Below, in pieces: positions 25,742-34,854 of a stretch of DNA of 64,000 nucleotides. The position numbers and the translations under genes are program-made. Below the pieces are notes generated by a model. That model searched no databases, was not told the origin of the DNA, and saw only the letters and a program-made list of their open reading frames with translations. Source of the stretch: Bacteroidales bacterium UBA5536. Its GTDB lineage: Bacteria; Bacteroidota; Bacteroidia; Bacteroidales; F082. The stretch spans positions 62,339 to 126,338 of the forward strand of contig DINQ01000021.1 in the NCBI GenBank assembly GCA_002426795.1, given 5' to 3'. The first letter of the stretch is position 1. Each line of letters opens with the position of its first letter.

Positions 25742-26218
25742 ATGAAAACAAATCTGTTTTTATTTGCAGTTGTTGGACTGCTGTTATTGTTTAGTCCAGC
25801 CTGCCTAAAAAAGGAGGATTCAACTGTTATGAAATTAAAAGATTACAGGCAATTTGGCGGACACACCTACGCCATTACTACCGCCAAACGCAGCTGGGAT
25901 GAATCGAGTAAATATGCAGAAGAACAACGCGGTTACCTAGTGATCATCGACAGCATGGAGGAAAATGATTTCATCCGCGAAACCTATCGTGTGCCACTTA
26001 ATACTACCGAAGACATTCTCTGGATTGGCCTCTCAGACGCAGAGGAAGAAGGAGTTTTCAGGTGGGTAAACGGCGAACTCCCCGGGTTTACGAATTGGTC
26101 GTATGGCGAACCCAACAACGACTATGGAACCCAGGATTATGGCCATATGTATGCTGATGGAACCTGGGACGATGTGGAAGTAAAAGACTGCTATGCGGTG
26201 ATAGAGTTTGATCAGTAA
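25742..26218 (+). CDS. C-type lectin domain lipoprotein
   Basis: 158 residues with lipobox-like SPACLKK (Cys21). The C-type lectin fold is clear: GHTYAITTAKRSWDESSKYAEE, WIGLSD, FRWVNGE, FTNWSYGEPNN and GTWDDVEVKDCYAVIE. The EPN motif suggests Ca-dependent mannose/glucose-type binding, though bacterial members often bind other ligands. Predicted surface or periplasmic lipoprotein. Stands alone. Confidence 0.9.
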   Translation: MKTNLFLFAVVGLLLLFSPACLKKEDSTVMKLKDYRQFGGHTYAITTAKRSWDESSKYAEEQRGYLVIIDSMEENDFIRETYRVPLNTTEDILWIGLSDAEEEGVFRWVNGELPGFTNWSYGEPNNDYGTQDYGHMYADGTWDDVEVKDCYAVIEFDQ

Positions 26219-26270
26219 CAGTTTGATTTGTCAGCGTCGCCGAAGCGTGTTTTGAATCATTTAAGCTTTT

Positions 26271-26297
26271 TTGAAAAGGCAGTTTAAACTACCTTTG
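26271..26297 (+). promoter_or_regulatory. Promoter of the M1-M28 peptidase (TTG-N16-TACCTTTG)
   Basis: TTG 26271-26273 and TACCTTTG 26290-26297 fit the Bacteroidota pattern with a slightly short spacer; the start codon is 37 nt downstream. Confidence 0.5.
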
Positions 26298-26333
26298 CAA
26301 TCAATATTTTAGCTTTTATAAATGATTCCGACA

Positions 26334-29300
26334 ATGAAAAAATATTTCACTTCCCTTTTCTTTTTGCTGATTGCACTTGCTGGATGGTCACAAAATCAGC
26401 CGACTATACATCATTATCTAACTGTTCAGGCCGATCCTGCCACAGGCCAAATAGCTGTGAGCGATTCTATTGTTAACCTTAAAACCTCTTCATTTGAGTT
26501 TAGCCTGAACGCTGCACTGACACCAACTTCATTTTCAAAAAATGTCATTGCCGAAAAATCTGCCTCAGGTCAAAAAGCCATGGACGTGGGCATGGACCGC
26601 GATAATGCAGGTGCAGCCAATAACAGTATCCAGTTAGATAAATGGTACATTAATTTAAGGGTGGGCACTGACTATTTTGTGGTTCGATACGAGGGGAAAA
26701 TCAACTTTTCCTTTTCGAGCAGCGAAGAAGACTATGCCCGCGGTTTCAGCGAATCTCCGGGTATTATCAGCGACGCCGGAATCTACCTGGCTGGCTCAAC
26801 GTATTGGGTGCCTTCTTTTGAAGATCAAACAGTTACCTTTAGCCTCACTACCGCCCTTCCCGACGGATGGAAGACAGTATCTCAGGGAAAACGAACAATG
26901 GAAAGAGTCGAAGGTAACTTCCATACCGATACCTGGGAATGCAACACGCCGCAGGAAGAAGTCTTCCTGATTGGCGCGCGTTTCAATGAATATTCACACA
27001 AAATGAACAGTGGCATCGATGCCATGGCTTTTCTGCGCACACCTGACGAGGCGCTTGCCAACAAATACCTCGATCTGACGGAACAATATATGGATATGTA
27101 TCAGAAATTGATTGGTCAATATCCCTACACCAAATTTGCCCTGGTTGAGAATTTCTGGGAAACAGGCTACGGCATGCCTTCGTTTACGCTGCTGGGCGAA
27201 AAGATCATTCGCTTTCCTTTTATTCTTTATTCATCCTACCCGCACGAATTGCTCCACAACTGGTGGGGAAACAGCGTTTATGTCGATTTCGAAACGGGAA
27301 ACTGGTGCGAAGGCATTACCGCCTATGGAGCTGATCACCTGATTGGAGAACAACGCGGTCAGGGTGAAGATTATCGCCGCTCGACGCTGCAGAAATTCAC
27401 CAATGTGGTAGATACCAGCAATGATTTCCCACTGAACAAATTTCTGTCGCGACATGATGCCGCCAGTGAAGCGATCGGTTATGGCAAATCGCTGATGATG
27501 TGGCACATGCTCAGACGGCAGGTAGGAGATGAGGCCTTTAAAAGAGGATTTTCAGTCTTTTACGAAAACTTCAAGTTTAAAACTGCCTCGTTTGAGGATA
27601 TAAGAACCTCATTCGAAAGTGTAACCGAAACTGATCTAAAACCCTTTTTTGATCAATGGCTCACGCGCACTGGTGCCCCTATCATTGCCATTGCCGAAGC
27701 AGACGTTCAACAAGTCGGAGATAAATACAAACTGACTCTGAAACTGCAACAAAAACAAGATTCTCCAGCCTTTGAAGTTCAGGTTCCTGTTGTGGTTGCG
27801 ACTGAAAAAGGACTGGAAAATTTGATGGCATTGATGAACCAAAAGAACCAGACTTTCAGCTTTGAGTTAAACGAAAAACCATTAAAACTGGCCGTTGACC
27901 CCCAGTATGATGTATTTCGCATGCTCGACCCGATGGAGGTGCCGCCAACCTGGTCAAAAGTATTGGCAAGCAAAGAAAATCTGGTAGTGCTCCCTGCAAC
28001 AGCAAGTGCTGAACAGAAAGCCATTTACAATGAATTCATCAACCAATGGAAAGCAGTCGACACCGATGATTTTGAAGTGGTTTCAGATGATCAGTTGCAG
28101 CAATTGCCAACTGATAAAACTGTTTGGATCATCGGTTTTGAGAATAAATTTGCGCAAGTGATAGATGGAGCGATCTCAGCTTCCAATTCCAGCATAGAAG
28201 GCGATTCTGTAATTTTCGAAAAGAAAGCCACGCCCAAGCCCAACCACAGTTTTGTGCTCACAGTTTACAACGACCAAAACAAAAACTTCAACATGGCTTT
28301 TATTGCGCTCGATAACAGAGCTGCCATTGATGGTCTGATTCGTAAGCTCCCTCATTATGGCAAATACAGCTACCTCGGGTTCGAAGGTGACGAGCCGGTA
28401 AATGTGGCCAAAGGCCAGTGGCCTGTGTTGCAATCGCCGCTTATCCGTATTTTTGATGAGAGCGCCGCCGGTGTAAATATGGTTCAGAAAAGGGAAGCCC
28501 TGGCTACGATGGCCCCCATTTTCTCTGAACAAAGAATGATGGGTCATATCAAGTATCTGGCATCTGAAGAAATGAAAGGTCGCGGACTGGGTACTCCAGA
28601 GCTCGATGAGGCTGCAAAGTATATTGCTGAAAAATTCGGAGAGTATGGGCTGCGACCGATGGGCAAGGGCTTTTTTCAGTTTTTCACGCATACTTTCCCT
28701 GACAAAGGCGAAGTGCAAATGAAAAACATTGTGGGTATCATTCCCGGAACAGATGAAAAGTTAAAGGATTCGCCTGTTGTTATTTCGGCGCACTACGACC
28801 ACCTTGGTTTGGGTTGGCCCGACGTGCACAAAGGCGATGAAGGAAAAATCCATTATGGTGCCGACGACAATGCCAGTGGCGTGGCTGTGCTACTGGAACT
28901 GGCCAAATCGCTCGGACAAAGTATGCAACCAAAACGGACCATTGTTTTTGTAGCTTTCACAGGTGAAGAAGCCGGCCTGCTGGGGTCACGCTATTTTGTC
29001 AGCCAGGCCAAAGCAAACTTCGCCGGAGACATATTGGCCAATCTGAACCTCGATACGAACGGGAGCCTGTTCGATAAAAATCTGATGGTGCTCAACGGCA
29101 ATTCGGCCAAGGAGTGGAAGTTTGTTTTTATGGGAACCGACTACACCACGGGTATCAAAACTGATGTCGTGACGCAGGATCTGGACGCCAGCGACCAGGT
29201 AGCTTTCATAGAACAGGGAATTCCTGCGGTGCAATTTTTCACCGGTGCTACCGAAAATTACCACAGACCAGATGATACTTTCGATAAAATCGATAGTAAA

Positions 29301-29693
29301 GGATTGGTGAAAGTGGCAACGGTGGCCAAAGAAGTATTGGAATACCTGGGCGATCGTGATACACCCTTCGAATTCACTGGTAAAATAGTTTCTGAAAAAG
29401 CCGCTGCTTCTGAACAACCAAAAGCCGTTCGGCATGCGTCAACAGGTTCAATTCCCGACTTCGCCTATGCCGGGGAAGGCGTTAGGATTGCCTCAGTTAG
29501 CGAAGGTTCGGCAGGCGACAAAGCCGGATTGCAGGCAGGCGATATCATAACAGCCATCAATGGTGAGCCAATGAAAAAACTGATGGATTACTCCAATGCA
29601 TTGAAAAAATTCGCTCCCGGCGACACCATTCAGCTCGGTATTACACGTGCAGGTGAAGAATTGGTTATTCCGATTACTTTGGGCGAACGGTAA
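26334..29693 (+). CDS. M1 aminopeptidase-like, M28 peptidase and PDZ fusion
   Basis: ATG at 26334 (MKKYFTSLFF) gives 1119 residues with a signal peptide ending GWSQ; an ATG four codons upstream is possible. Domain 1 is M1-like, with HELLHNWWGN near 304 and the third zinc ligand in WCEGITAYGADH. Domain 2 is M28: AHYDHLG (820), ADDNASG (844), FTGEEAGLLGS (878), NLDTNG, YHRPDD, a complete dinuclear zinc set. A PDZ domain ends it (about 1030-1115, AGDIITAINGE). Likely a periplasmic or secreted peptidase with two active sites. Strong terminator follows. Confidence 0.9.
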   Translation: MKKYFTSLFFLLIALAGWSQNQPTIHHYLTVQADPATGQIAVSDSIVNLKTSSFEFSLNAALTPTSFSKNVIAEKSASGQKAMDVGMDRDNAGAANNSIQLDKWYINLRVGTDYFVVRYEGKINFSFSSSEEDYARGFSESPGIISDAGIYLAGSTYWVPSFEDQTVTFSLTTALPDGWKTVSQGKRTMERVEGNFHTDTWECNTPQEEVFLIGARFNEYSHKMNSGIDAMAFLRTPDEALANKYLDLTEQYMDMYQKLIGQYPYTKFALVENFWETGYGMPSFTLLGEKIIRFPFILYSSYPHELLHNWWGNSVYVDFETGNWCEGITAYGADHLIGEQRGQGEDYRRSTLQKFTNVVDTSNDFPLNKFLSRHDAASEAIGYGKSLMMWHMLRRQVGDEAFKRGFSVFYENFKFKTASFEDIRTSFESVTETDLKPFFDQWLTRTGAPIIAIAEADVQQVGDKYKLTLKLQQKQDSPAFEVQVPVVVATEKGLENLMALMNQKNQTFSFELNEKPLKLAVDPQYDVFRMLDPMEVPPTWSKVLASKENLVVLPATASAEQKAIYNEFINQWKAVDTDDFEVVSDDQLQQLPTDKTVWIIGFENKFAQVIDGAISASNSSIEGDSVIFEKKATPKPNHSFVLTVYNDQNKNFNMAFIALDNRAAIDGLIRKLPHYGKYSYLGFEGDEPVNVAKGQWPVLQSPLIRIFDESAAGVNMVQKREALATMAPIFSEQRMMGHIKYLASEEMKGRGLGTPELDEAAKYIAEKFGEYGLRPMGKGFFQFFTHTFPDKGEVQMKNIVGIIPGTDEKLKDSPVVISAHYDHLGLGWPDVHKGDEGKIHYGADDNASGVAVLLELAKSLGQSMQPKRTIVFVAFTGEEAGLLGSRYFVSQAKANFAGDILANLNLDTNGSLFDKNLMVLNGNSAKEWKFVFMGTDYTTGIKTDVVTQDLDASDQVAFIEQGIPAVQFFTGATENYHRPDDTFDKIDSKGLVKVATVAKEVLEYLGDRDTPFEFTGKIVSEKAAASEQPKAVRHASTGSIPDFAYAGEGVRIASVSEGSAGDKAGLQAGDIITAINGEPMKKLMDYSNALKKFAPGDTIQLGITRAGEELVIPITLGER

Positions 29694-29741
29694 TAGCCAA
29701 ATAAAGTGCTTCAGTAAGCCATTTTTCCTTTTAAGCTGAAT

Positions 29742-29788
29742 CAACTGGGCAGGGAGGTGTAGGAAATCTTGCCCAGTTGTTTGTTTTT
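29742..29788 (+). terminator. Rho-independent terminator after the M1-M28 peptidase
   Basis: CAACTGGGCA (29742-29751) pairs perfectly with TGCCCAGTTG (29770-29779), followed by TTTGTTTTT. Confidence 0.85.
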
Positions 29789-29954
29789 GAGGAGGTTGCT
29801 TCTAGTATTGAATAGACAATACTAAAAGGTGACACTGGATTGTCTTGTAAATAAAACTAAGTCTTTCCAAAATTTTAATAATCTTTTAGGATTTTTTCGA
29901 TAAAAACGATATTATTTTGTGCCGGACTTATTTTTCATTTAAACGAGTGCTTAT

Positions 29955-32681
29955 ATGGTTGCGATCAAAAAAGTATTCGATTTCAGCAAGAATGCTATTT
30001 ATTGGATAGCATTTTGTTCTTTCTTGCTCGTTTTCGTCAGCAAAACTTTGCTTTCACAAACAACACTCTACTACAACGCTAACATTTTCACTTCCGATAC
30101 AGCGCATCCTTTCGTGAGCTTCATGCTTGTGCAAGACGGCAAAATAGTTGATACCGGCTCGAACATATCATATGAAGCCATCCGGTCTGTTGAAAACAGC
30201 ATTGACATGCATGGAAAGACCATCATTCCAGGCATTGTTGATAGTCATATCCACTTTATTGACGGAGCACTTGGAATGTTGCAGATAAGCCTGAGCGATG
30301 TGCTTAATTCGGATGAGCTTTCGTCGAGGATAGTTGAAACATCTTCTCAATTGCTCGACGGCTATTATGTGGGGCGCGATTTGGGGTTTCTGGCTCTTTC
30401 TGATCAGCAGAATCCAAGGCTGTTTCTCGATCAGGTTCTTCCGGATGTTCCGATAGTTCTTTTTATGAAAAGCGGCCATGCTGCCATAGCAAACACCGAA
30501 GGTTTGAAAAAACTTGGTTTTCATGGTTCAACAAAAATTGCAGATGGAACGCTTGAAAAAGATGCGGATGGAAACCTGAAGGGTTGGCTATTGGAAGGGG
30601 CGGCCATGGAAGCACTCAAAAGGGTAGGAGCAAAATACACTGATAAAACAATCATGAAAGCCATCTCAAAGGCTCAGGAAGTAGCACTTTCTTATGGTAT
30701 TACAACCATTGGCGACAATACTTTTGCGCCCTATCACATGAAAATTTATCAGGCTATGCAGCGTGATGGAAGCCTACATTTACGGGTGTGGACTCGCAGC
30801 TATGGGCGAATTTCACAAACAACCTCTTTAATGAAACCAATGGGAACAAAAAAGCTTGGATTGATAGGCCCGGCAAATGATTTTGATCAGGTTCATTTTC
30901 ATCTGATCAAACTTTTTGAAGACATGTCACTTTCAGTGCCAAAAGGTGTAGTGGGTAGCATCGAACCTGGCGGGACCATTTTTCTGGATAAAAATGAAAT
31001 CAAGCAATACCTGTTGCTTCAACCAGAAGACAAGTTTGCGTTTCATGTGCAGGGAAAAAGGGGCTTGCAAAATATCCTTGACGCGATGAATGACCTTGGT
31101 GCCCGAAATCATTTCAGAAGACATGTGATTGATCATGCCGGCTATTGTTCTGAAAATCAGCTTAAAGAAATTCATCGTCTGGGTTCTTCTGTCACTATAC
31201 TTGCCGATCAGTCGTTTGATTATCCAACCTTGCTGCGTGATTATAACAATTCAGGTTTTAATTTACAGAGAGATGATTTATTGAATGCCCGCCTAAAATA
31301 TCAACTGTGCAGGGGCGCATTAACGAGCGATTATCCTTATGGCATGGATACAGCTTTTTTACAATATCCATACGTGGATGGTTTAAATCCTTTCCCAAAT
31401 ATGGCGGCCAATGTTTCAGGCCGGATGCCTGATGGCACACAACTTGAAGGCTTTCAATCGAAAACATTGACAGTGCAACAAGCTGTTATTTCATATACGG
31501 CAAATGGAGCATTCGTGCTTGGAGAAGAAGACAAGCTGGGTAAAATTGCTCCGGGATATGCTGCTGATTTTCTTGTACTCGATCAGAATATTTTCAAAGA
31601 AAATCCAATGGATTTGTATCATTGCAGGGTCGACCAAACCTATATAAACGGCAAAAAAGTATACGACAGCAAGCAGGGTGTTTTTAAGGCTTCTGATGAA
31701 CATCCAACACATGTTTCTCCGTATGATTATACAGTGAGTCCTGTTTTTGGCTATGATCCTTCAACAGGATTTGTTTTTGGCGGAGCAGCTTTTGTTTATC
31801 CATTGAAAACACCTGCCAGTTATGGTGATGTACAACTGATGGCTACGGCAAAAGGTAAAATACAATTGCAGGCAAAATACATGAGGTATAGCCTCTTTCG
31901 AAACATCGACTTTGAGCTGCCTGTTACATTGAGTAGCTTTCCGCAATATTTTTTTGGTGAAGGCGACACAACAAAGGCAAGATTCTATCAGGAGATATTC
32001 TCTGACCGATACTTCGCCCGACCAAGCTTCAACTTTCATTTGCCAAATCATTTTATGGCTGCCTTGTTTGGCGATTTCCGTGCCAGACACGAAAACGAAG
32101 TGATCAACGAAAGGGGACAAGTTGTCAATCATCAATTATTCGGCAATGAAAAAGACCTGGGAATAGGGTTGTCTTTGCAATACGACACACGAAATAATCC
32201 GCAGGCGACCAAACTTGGGTTTTACGCTAAGCTTTTCTACGAACAGATTCCTGATTGGTCGGGAAACAAAGGACAGGCTGGTTTATTTGGTGTCGACATG
32301 CGCTACTTCCACTATATTTATTCGGCTGATTATGTCATAGCCGCACGGTTGGCCTGTGGTAGTAGTTTTGGTGATTTACCCTATTTATACCGCTACGTGT
32401 TGGGCGGTGGAGAAATGTTGCGCGGATATTACAGCAACCGCTTCAGAGGAGATTACTTTTACGCATTACAGACCGAGTTCAGATTCCCACTTTATAAGCG
32501 GTTTTCAGGTGTTTGTTTTTTGGACGAAGGGGATGTGGGTGACAACAAACTCAGTCAAATTTTAGTAAGCTATGGAGGAGGTATCCGTTTTTCGATCAAT
32601 GACAACGTTACTTTGCGGCTGGATTATGGAAAAGGAAAAGACCAAAGTGGTGTTTTCTTCACATTTGGTGAAGCATTTTAG
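29955..32681 (+). CDS. Amidohydrolase (YtcJ-like) fused to an Omp85-type outer-membrane barrel
   Basis: 908 residues. After a signal anchor (about 15-35), residues 36-570 form an Amidohydrolase_3/YtcJ-type enzyme: HIH at 98-100, His364 (FHVQGK), His394 (DHAGYC), Asp459 (SDYPYG), and C-terminal GKIAPGYAADFLVLD. The usual HxxGD near His364 reads HVQGK. Residues about 597-908 resemble the bacterial surface antigen (Omp85/BamA/TamA) barrel: FGYDPSTGFVFGGAAF, YFFGEGDTT, YDTRNNPQATKLGFY, GGGEMLRGYYSNRFRG, ending in TFGEAF with terminal Phe. This predicts a hydrolase tethered to the outer membrane. Monocistronic with a 260-nt leader. Confidence 0.9.
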   Translation: MVAIKKVFDFSKNAIYWIAFCSFLLVFVSKTLLSQTTLYYNANIFTSDTAHPFVSFMLVQDGKIVDTGSNISYEAIRSVENSIDMHGKTIIPGIVDSHIHFIDGALGMLQISLSDVLNSDELSSRIVETSSQLLDGYYVGRDLGFLALSDQQNPRLFLDQVLPDVPIVLFMKSGHAAIANTEGLKKLGFHGSTKIADGTLEKDADGNLKGWLLEGAAMEALKRVGAKYTDKTIMKAISKAQEVALSYGITTIGDNTFAPYHMKIYQAMQRDGSLHLRVWTRSYGRISQTTSLMKPMGTKKLGLIGPANDFDQVHFHLIKLFEDMSLSVPKGVVGSIEPGGTIFLDKNEIKQYLLLQPEDKFAFHVQGKRGLQNILDAMNDLGARNHFRRHVIDHAGYCSENQLKEIHRLGSSVTILADQSFDYPTLLRDYNNSGFNLQRDDLLNARLKYQLCRGALTSDYPYGMDTAFLQYPYVDGLNPFPNMAANVSGRMPDGTQLEGFQSKTLTVQQAVISYTANGAFVLGEEDKLGKIAPGYAADFLVLDQNIFKENPMDLYHCRVDQTYINGKKVYDSKQGVFKASDEHPTHVSPYDYTVSPVFGYDPSTGFVFGGAAFVYPLKTPASYGDVQLMATAKGKIQLQAKYMRYSLFRNIDFELPVTLSSFPQYFFGEGDTTKARFYQEIFSDRYFARPSFNFHLPNHFMAALFGDFRARHENEVINERGQVVNHQLFGNEKDLGIGLSLQYDTRNNPQATKLGFYAKLFYEQIPDWSGNKGQAGLFGVDMRYFHYIYSADYVIAARLACGSSFGDLPYLYRYVLGGGEMLRGYYSNRFRGDYFYALQTEFRFPLYKRFSGVCFLDEGDVGDNKLSQILVSYGGGIRFSINDNVTLRLDYGKGKDQSGVFFTFGEAF

Positions 32682-32713
32682 TGAAAAATTAACCGGATTA
32701 GAATTAAAATTTT

Positions 32714-33121
32714 ATGAACGAAGACCTAGCCAAAATTGAGATTGTAAAGCATTTATACAGTGCTTTTATGAAAAAAGATATTCCTGCAATATTAAAATTG
32801 TTAAGTGAAGATGTAGAATGGGGAGAACCTAAAAATCCATTTAATCCTGCAGGAGGAACAAGAAATGGTCATGCTGGTTTTATGGAATGGATTAATATTG
32901 GGAAGGATGCGGAAGATATTTTGATCCTTGAACCCAGGCAGTTTCTTACCGACGAAGATTCTGTTGCGGTTACAGGATACATGAAATGTCGTGCAAAACC
33001 AACGGGCAAAGTTTATGAATCGGATTTTGTTCACCTTATAAAATTCAGAGAAAATAAGATTTGCAAATTTCAGGAATTCTTCGATACGTATATCGCCGGT
33101 GAAGCTTTTCGCAGGACATAA
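32714..33121 (+). CDS. SnoaL/NTF2-like protein
   Basis: 135 residues with the NTF2-like fold: VKHLYSAFMKKDIPAILKLLSEDVEWGEP, a conserved GHAGFMEW turn, and FVHLIKFRENKICKFQEFFDT. No signal peptide, so cytoplasmic. Such small proteins isomerise or hydrolyse polyketide/steroid-like compounds or are unassigned. First of a compact AT-rich group (NTF2, cupin, YciI, MDR reductase) with 2-80 nt gaps. Confidence 0.85.
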   Translation: MNEDLAKIEIVKHLYSAFMKKDIPAILKLLSEDVEWGEPKNPFNPAGGTRNGHAGFMEWINIGKDAEDILILEPRQFLTDEDSVAVTGYMKCRAKPTGKVYESDFVHLIKFRENKICKFQEFFDTYIAGEAFRRT

Positions 33122-33132
33122 AACTATTCATT

Positions 33133-33546
33133 ATGGTAGAATTAAAAAAGGTTTATTCAGTATTAATTGTTTTATTGATACTCGGTATGAAAGCAAATGC
33201 ACAAAACAAAATAGTAAGAAATGAGTTGTTGGATGCTCAATTTGAGGAAAGAACCGTTTCAAAGGTTAAGGTAGTTGAAATTGAATTTCCAGCCGGACAG
33301 AAAGCACCCCTTCATAAACATCCATGTCCTGTTATTGGGTCAATAGTCGAAGGGGAATGCTTCGTACAGGTTGAAGGTGAACCGGCTAAAGTATTGAAAG
33401 CTGGCGATGCCTTTTATGAACCAGCCAATACTCCAATTATTCATTTCGATAATTATTCGGAAAAAGAGCCCATGAAATTTATTGCCTATTACCTGACAAA
33501 TGGGGAAGACGAATTAATTGAGATATTGCATACAAAAAAGGAATAA
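33133..33546 (+). CDS. Exported cupin-domain protein
   Basis: 137 residues with a signal peptide (MKANAQ cleavage). Single cupin: GQKAPLHKHPCPVIGSIVEGE and AGDAFYEPANTPIIHF give the metal-binding His/Glu set. Possibly a periplasmic small-molecule binding or detoxifying enzyme. Twelve nt after the NTF2-like gene. Confidence 0.85.
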   Translation: MVELKKVYSVLIVLLILGMKANAQNKIVRNELLDAQFEERTVSKVKVVEIEFPAGQKAPLHKHPCPVIGSIVEGECFVQVEGEPAKVLKAGDAFYEPANTPIIHFDNYSEKEPMKFIAYYLTNGEDELIEILHTKKE

Positions 33547-33548
33547 CA

Positions 33549-33779
33549 ATGTTCATTATAAACATTACTTACAAAGCTCAATTGGAGAAAATTGACCAGC
33601 ATTTGGACGAACACGTCAGATTTCTGGATGAGCAATATAAATTGGGAAATTTTTTGGCTTCAGGGCGAAAAATTCCCAGAACCGGAGGAATAATATTAGC
33701 TATCATGGATACTAAAGATGACCTGGAGAAAATTATTGAAAAGGACCCTTTTTTTATAAATAGCCTTGCCGATTATTAG
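33549..33779 (+). CDS. YciI-related protein, truncated by a nonsense codon
   Basis: 76 residues read to an in-frame TAG at 33777. The YCII fold is evident (HLDEHVRFLDEQYKLGNFLASGRK, GGIILA, DPFFINSLADY with the conserved His and Asp). The same frame continues after TAG as LIEFIPSKTSQELKFLMKS to TAA at 33837-33839, the normal C-terminus of about 97 residues; family members have Glu at the stop position (GAG to TAG). Starts 2 nt after the cupin stop. May still fold partly or be dying. Confidence 0.8.
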   Translation: MFIINITYKAQLEKIDQHLDEHVRFLDEQYKLGNFLASGRKIPRTGGIILAIMDTKDDLEKIIEKDPFFINSLADY

Positions 33780-33858
33780 TTGATTGAATTTATTCCAAGC
33801 AAGACTAGCCAGGAACTGAAATTTCTAATGAAAAGCTAAAACCGGCGGAAGAATTTAA

Positions 33859-34830
33859 ATGAAAACCTTATATTTCAATGAGAAAGGAAAAGCAGAAGAG
33901 GTGCTGAAATTAGGAGAAAAACCTATCCCTGATTTGTTAGCTAACGAGGTTCGGGTTAAAGTAAAAGCGAGCCCGATAAATCCTGCCGATTTAATGTTTA
34001 TCGAACGAGTGTACCGAGTGGAGCCTGTTTTTCCTCAAACAGCAGGTTTTGAGGGTGTCGGGACGATTGCTGATAAAAATGGAAATGCGGATTTCCCTGA
34101 TGGTTCACTTGTTGCTTTCAGACATAAAAATATTTGGGCGGAATTTGCAAATATTCCCAAAGAAAAAATCGTCCTTTTGCCTGATAGTTTTTCCTTCGAA
34201 AAAGCAGCTCAGCTATCGTTAAATCCTTTAACTGCCTGGGCGCTCCTGGATGAATTAAAAGCGAAGGAAAACGAATGGATTATTCTGTCGGCAGGAAATT
34301 CAGCAGTAAGCAAATTAATCATTCAGTTTGCTAAAAATAAAGGAATTAAGACGATTCCAATCATTCGCAACAATGACCAAAAAGAGGAATTATTAAATCT
34401 TGGTGCAAATCTGGTTCTAATATCTGACGATGAAAAAATTGCAGAACAAATCGGGGAACTTGCAAAAACCGAGAGAATTTCAGGTTTTTTGGATGCCGTC
34501 GGGGGTAAAATCACCTCAAAAATCATTAAAACAATTTCAGCTAACAGCCATATCATCCACTATGGTTTATATGACGACCAAAACACCGAATACCATAGTT
34601 CGGATATTATCTTTAAGAATCTGACTATTAAAGGATTTGGAATTGATGCGTGGATGAACAGCAAAACAAAAACAGAGAAAAAACAAATCTGGGCAAACAT
34701 CATGGGAGAAGTTATAAAACCAGACTTTAGAATGAAAATCTCGGGAAAATATTCGCTTGAAAATTTTAAAGAAGCGATTATAGAAAGTAGAAAAATTAAA
34801 GACGGGAAAATACTTTTCTGGATGGATTAA
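33859..34830 (+). CDS. MDR-family NADPH:quinone/enoyl reductase
   Basis: 323 residues, usual length for zinc-independent medium-chain reductases. GroES-like N-terminus (VKVKASPINPADL, QTAGFEGVGTI) and a Rossmann domain with a weakly conserved loop (SAGNSAVSKLIIQFAKNKGI). Closest by eye to trans-2-enoyl-CoA reductase (MECR/ETR) and quinone oxidoreductase groups. Cytoplasmic NADPH-dependent reduction of an enone, enoyl-CoA or quinone. AT-rich relative to flanks, like the preceding three genes. Confidence 0.88.
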   Translation: MKTLYFNEKGKAEEVLKLGEKPIPDLLANEVRVKVKASPINPADLMFIERVYRVEPVFPQTAGFEGVGTIADKNGNADFPDGSLVAFRHKNIWAEFANIPKEKIVLLPDSFSFEKAAQLSLNPLTAWALLDELKAKENEWIILSAGNSAVSKLIIQFAKNKGIKTIPIIRNNDQKEELLNLGANLVLISDDEKIAEQIGELAKTERISGFLDAVGGKITSKIIKTISANSHIIHYGLYDDQNTEYHSSDIIFKNLTIKGFGIDAWMNSKTKTEKKQIWANIMGEVIKPDFRMKISGKYSLENFKEAIIESRKIKDGKILFWMD

Positions 34831-34854
34831 AAAACAATAATAACCAAATCAGCA

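Noticed and set aside
28176..28718. 180-codon minus-strand open frame
   Set aside because: Antisense to the M1-M28 peptidase, no recognisable family.
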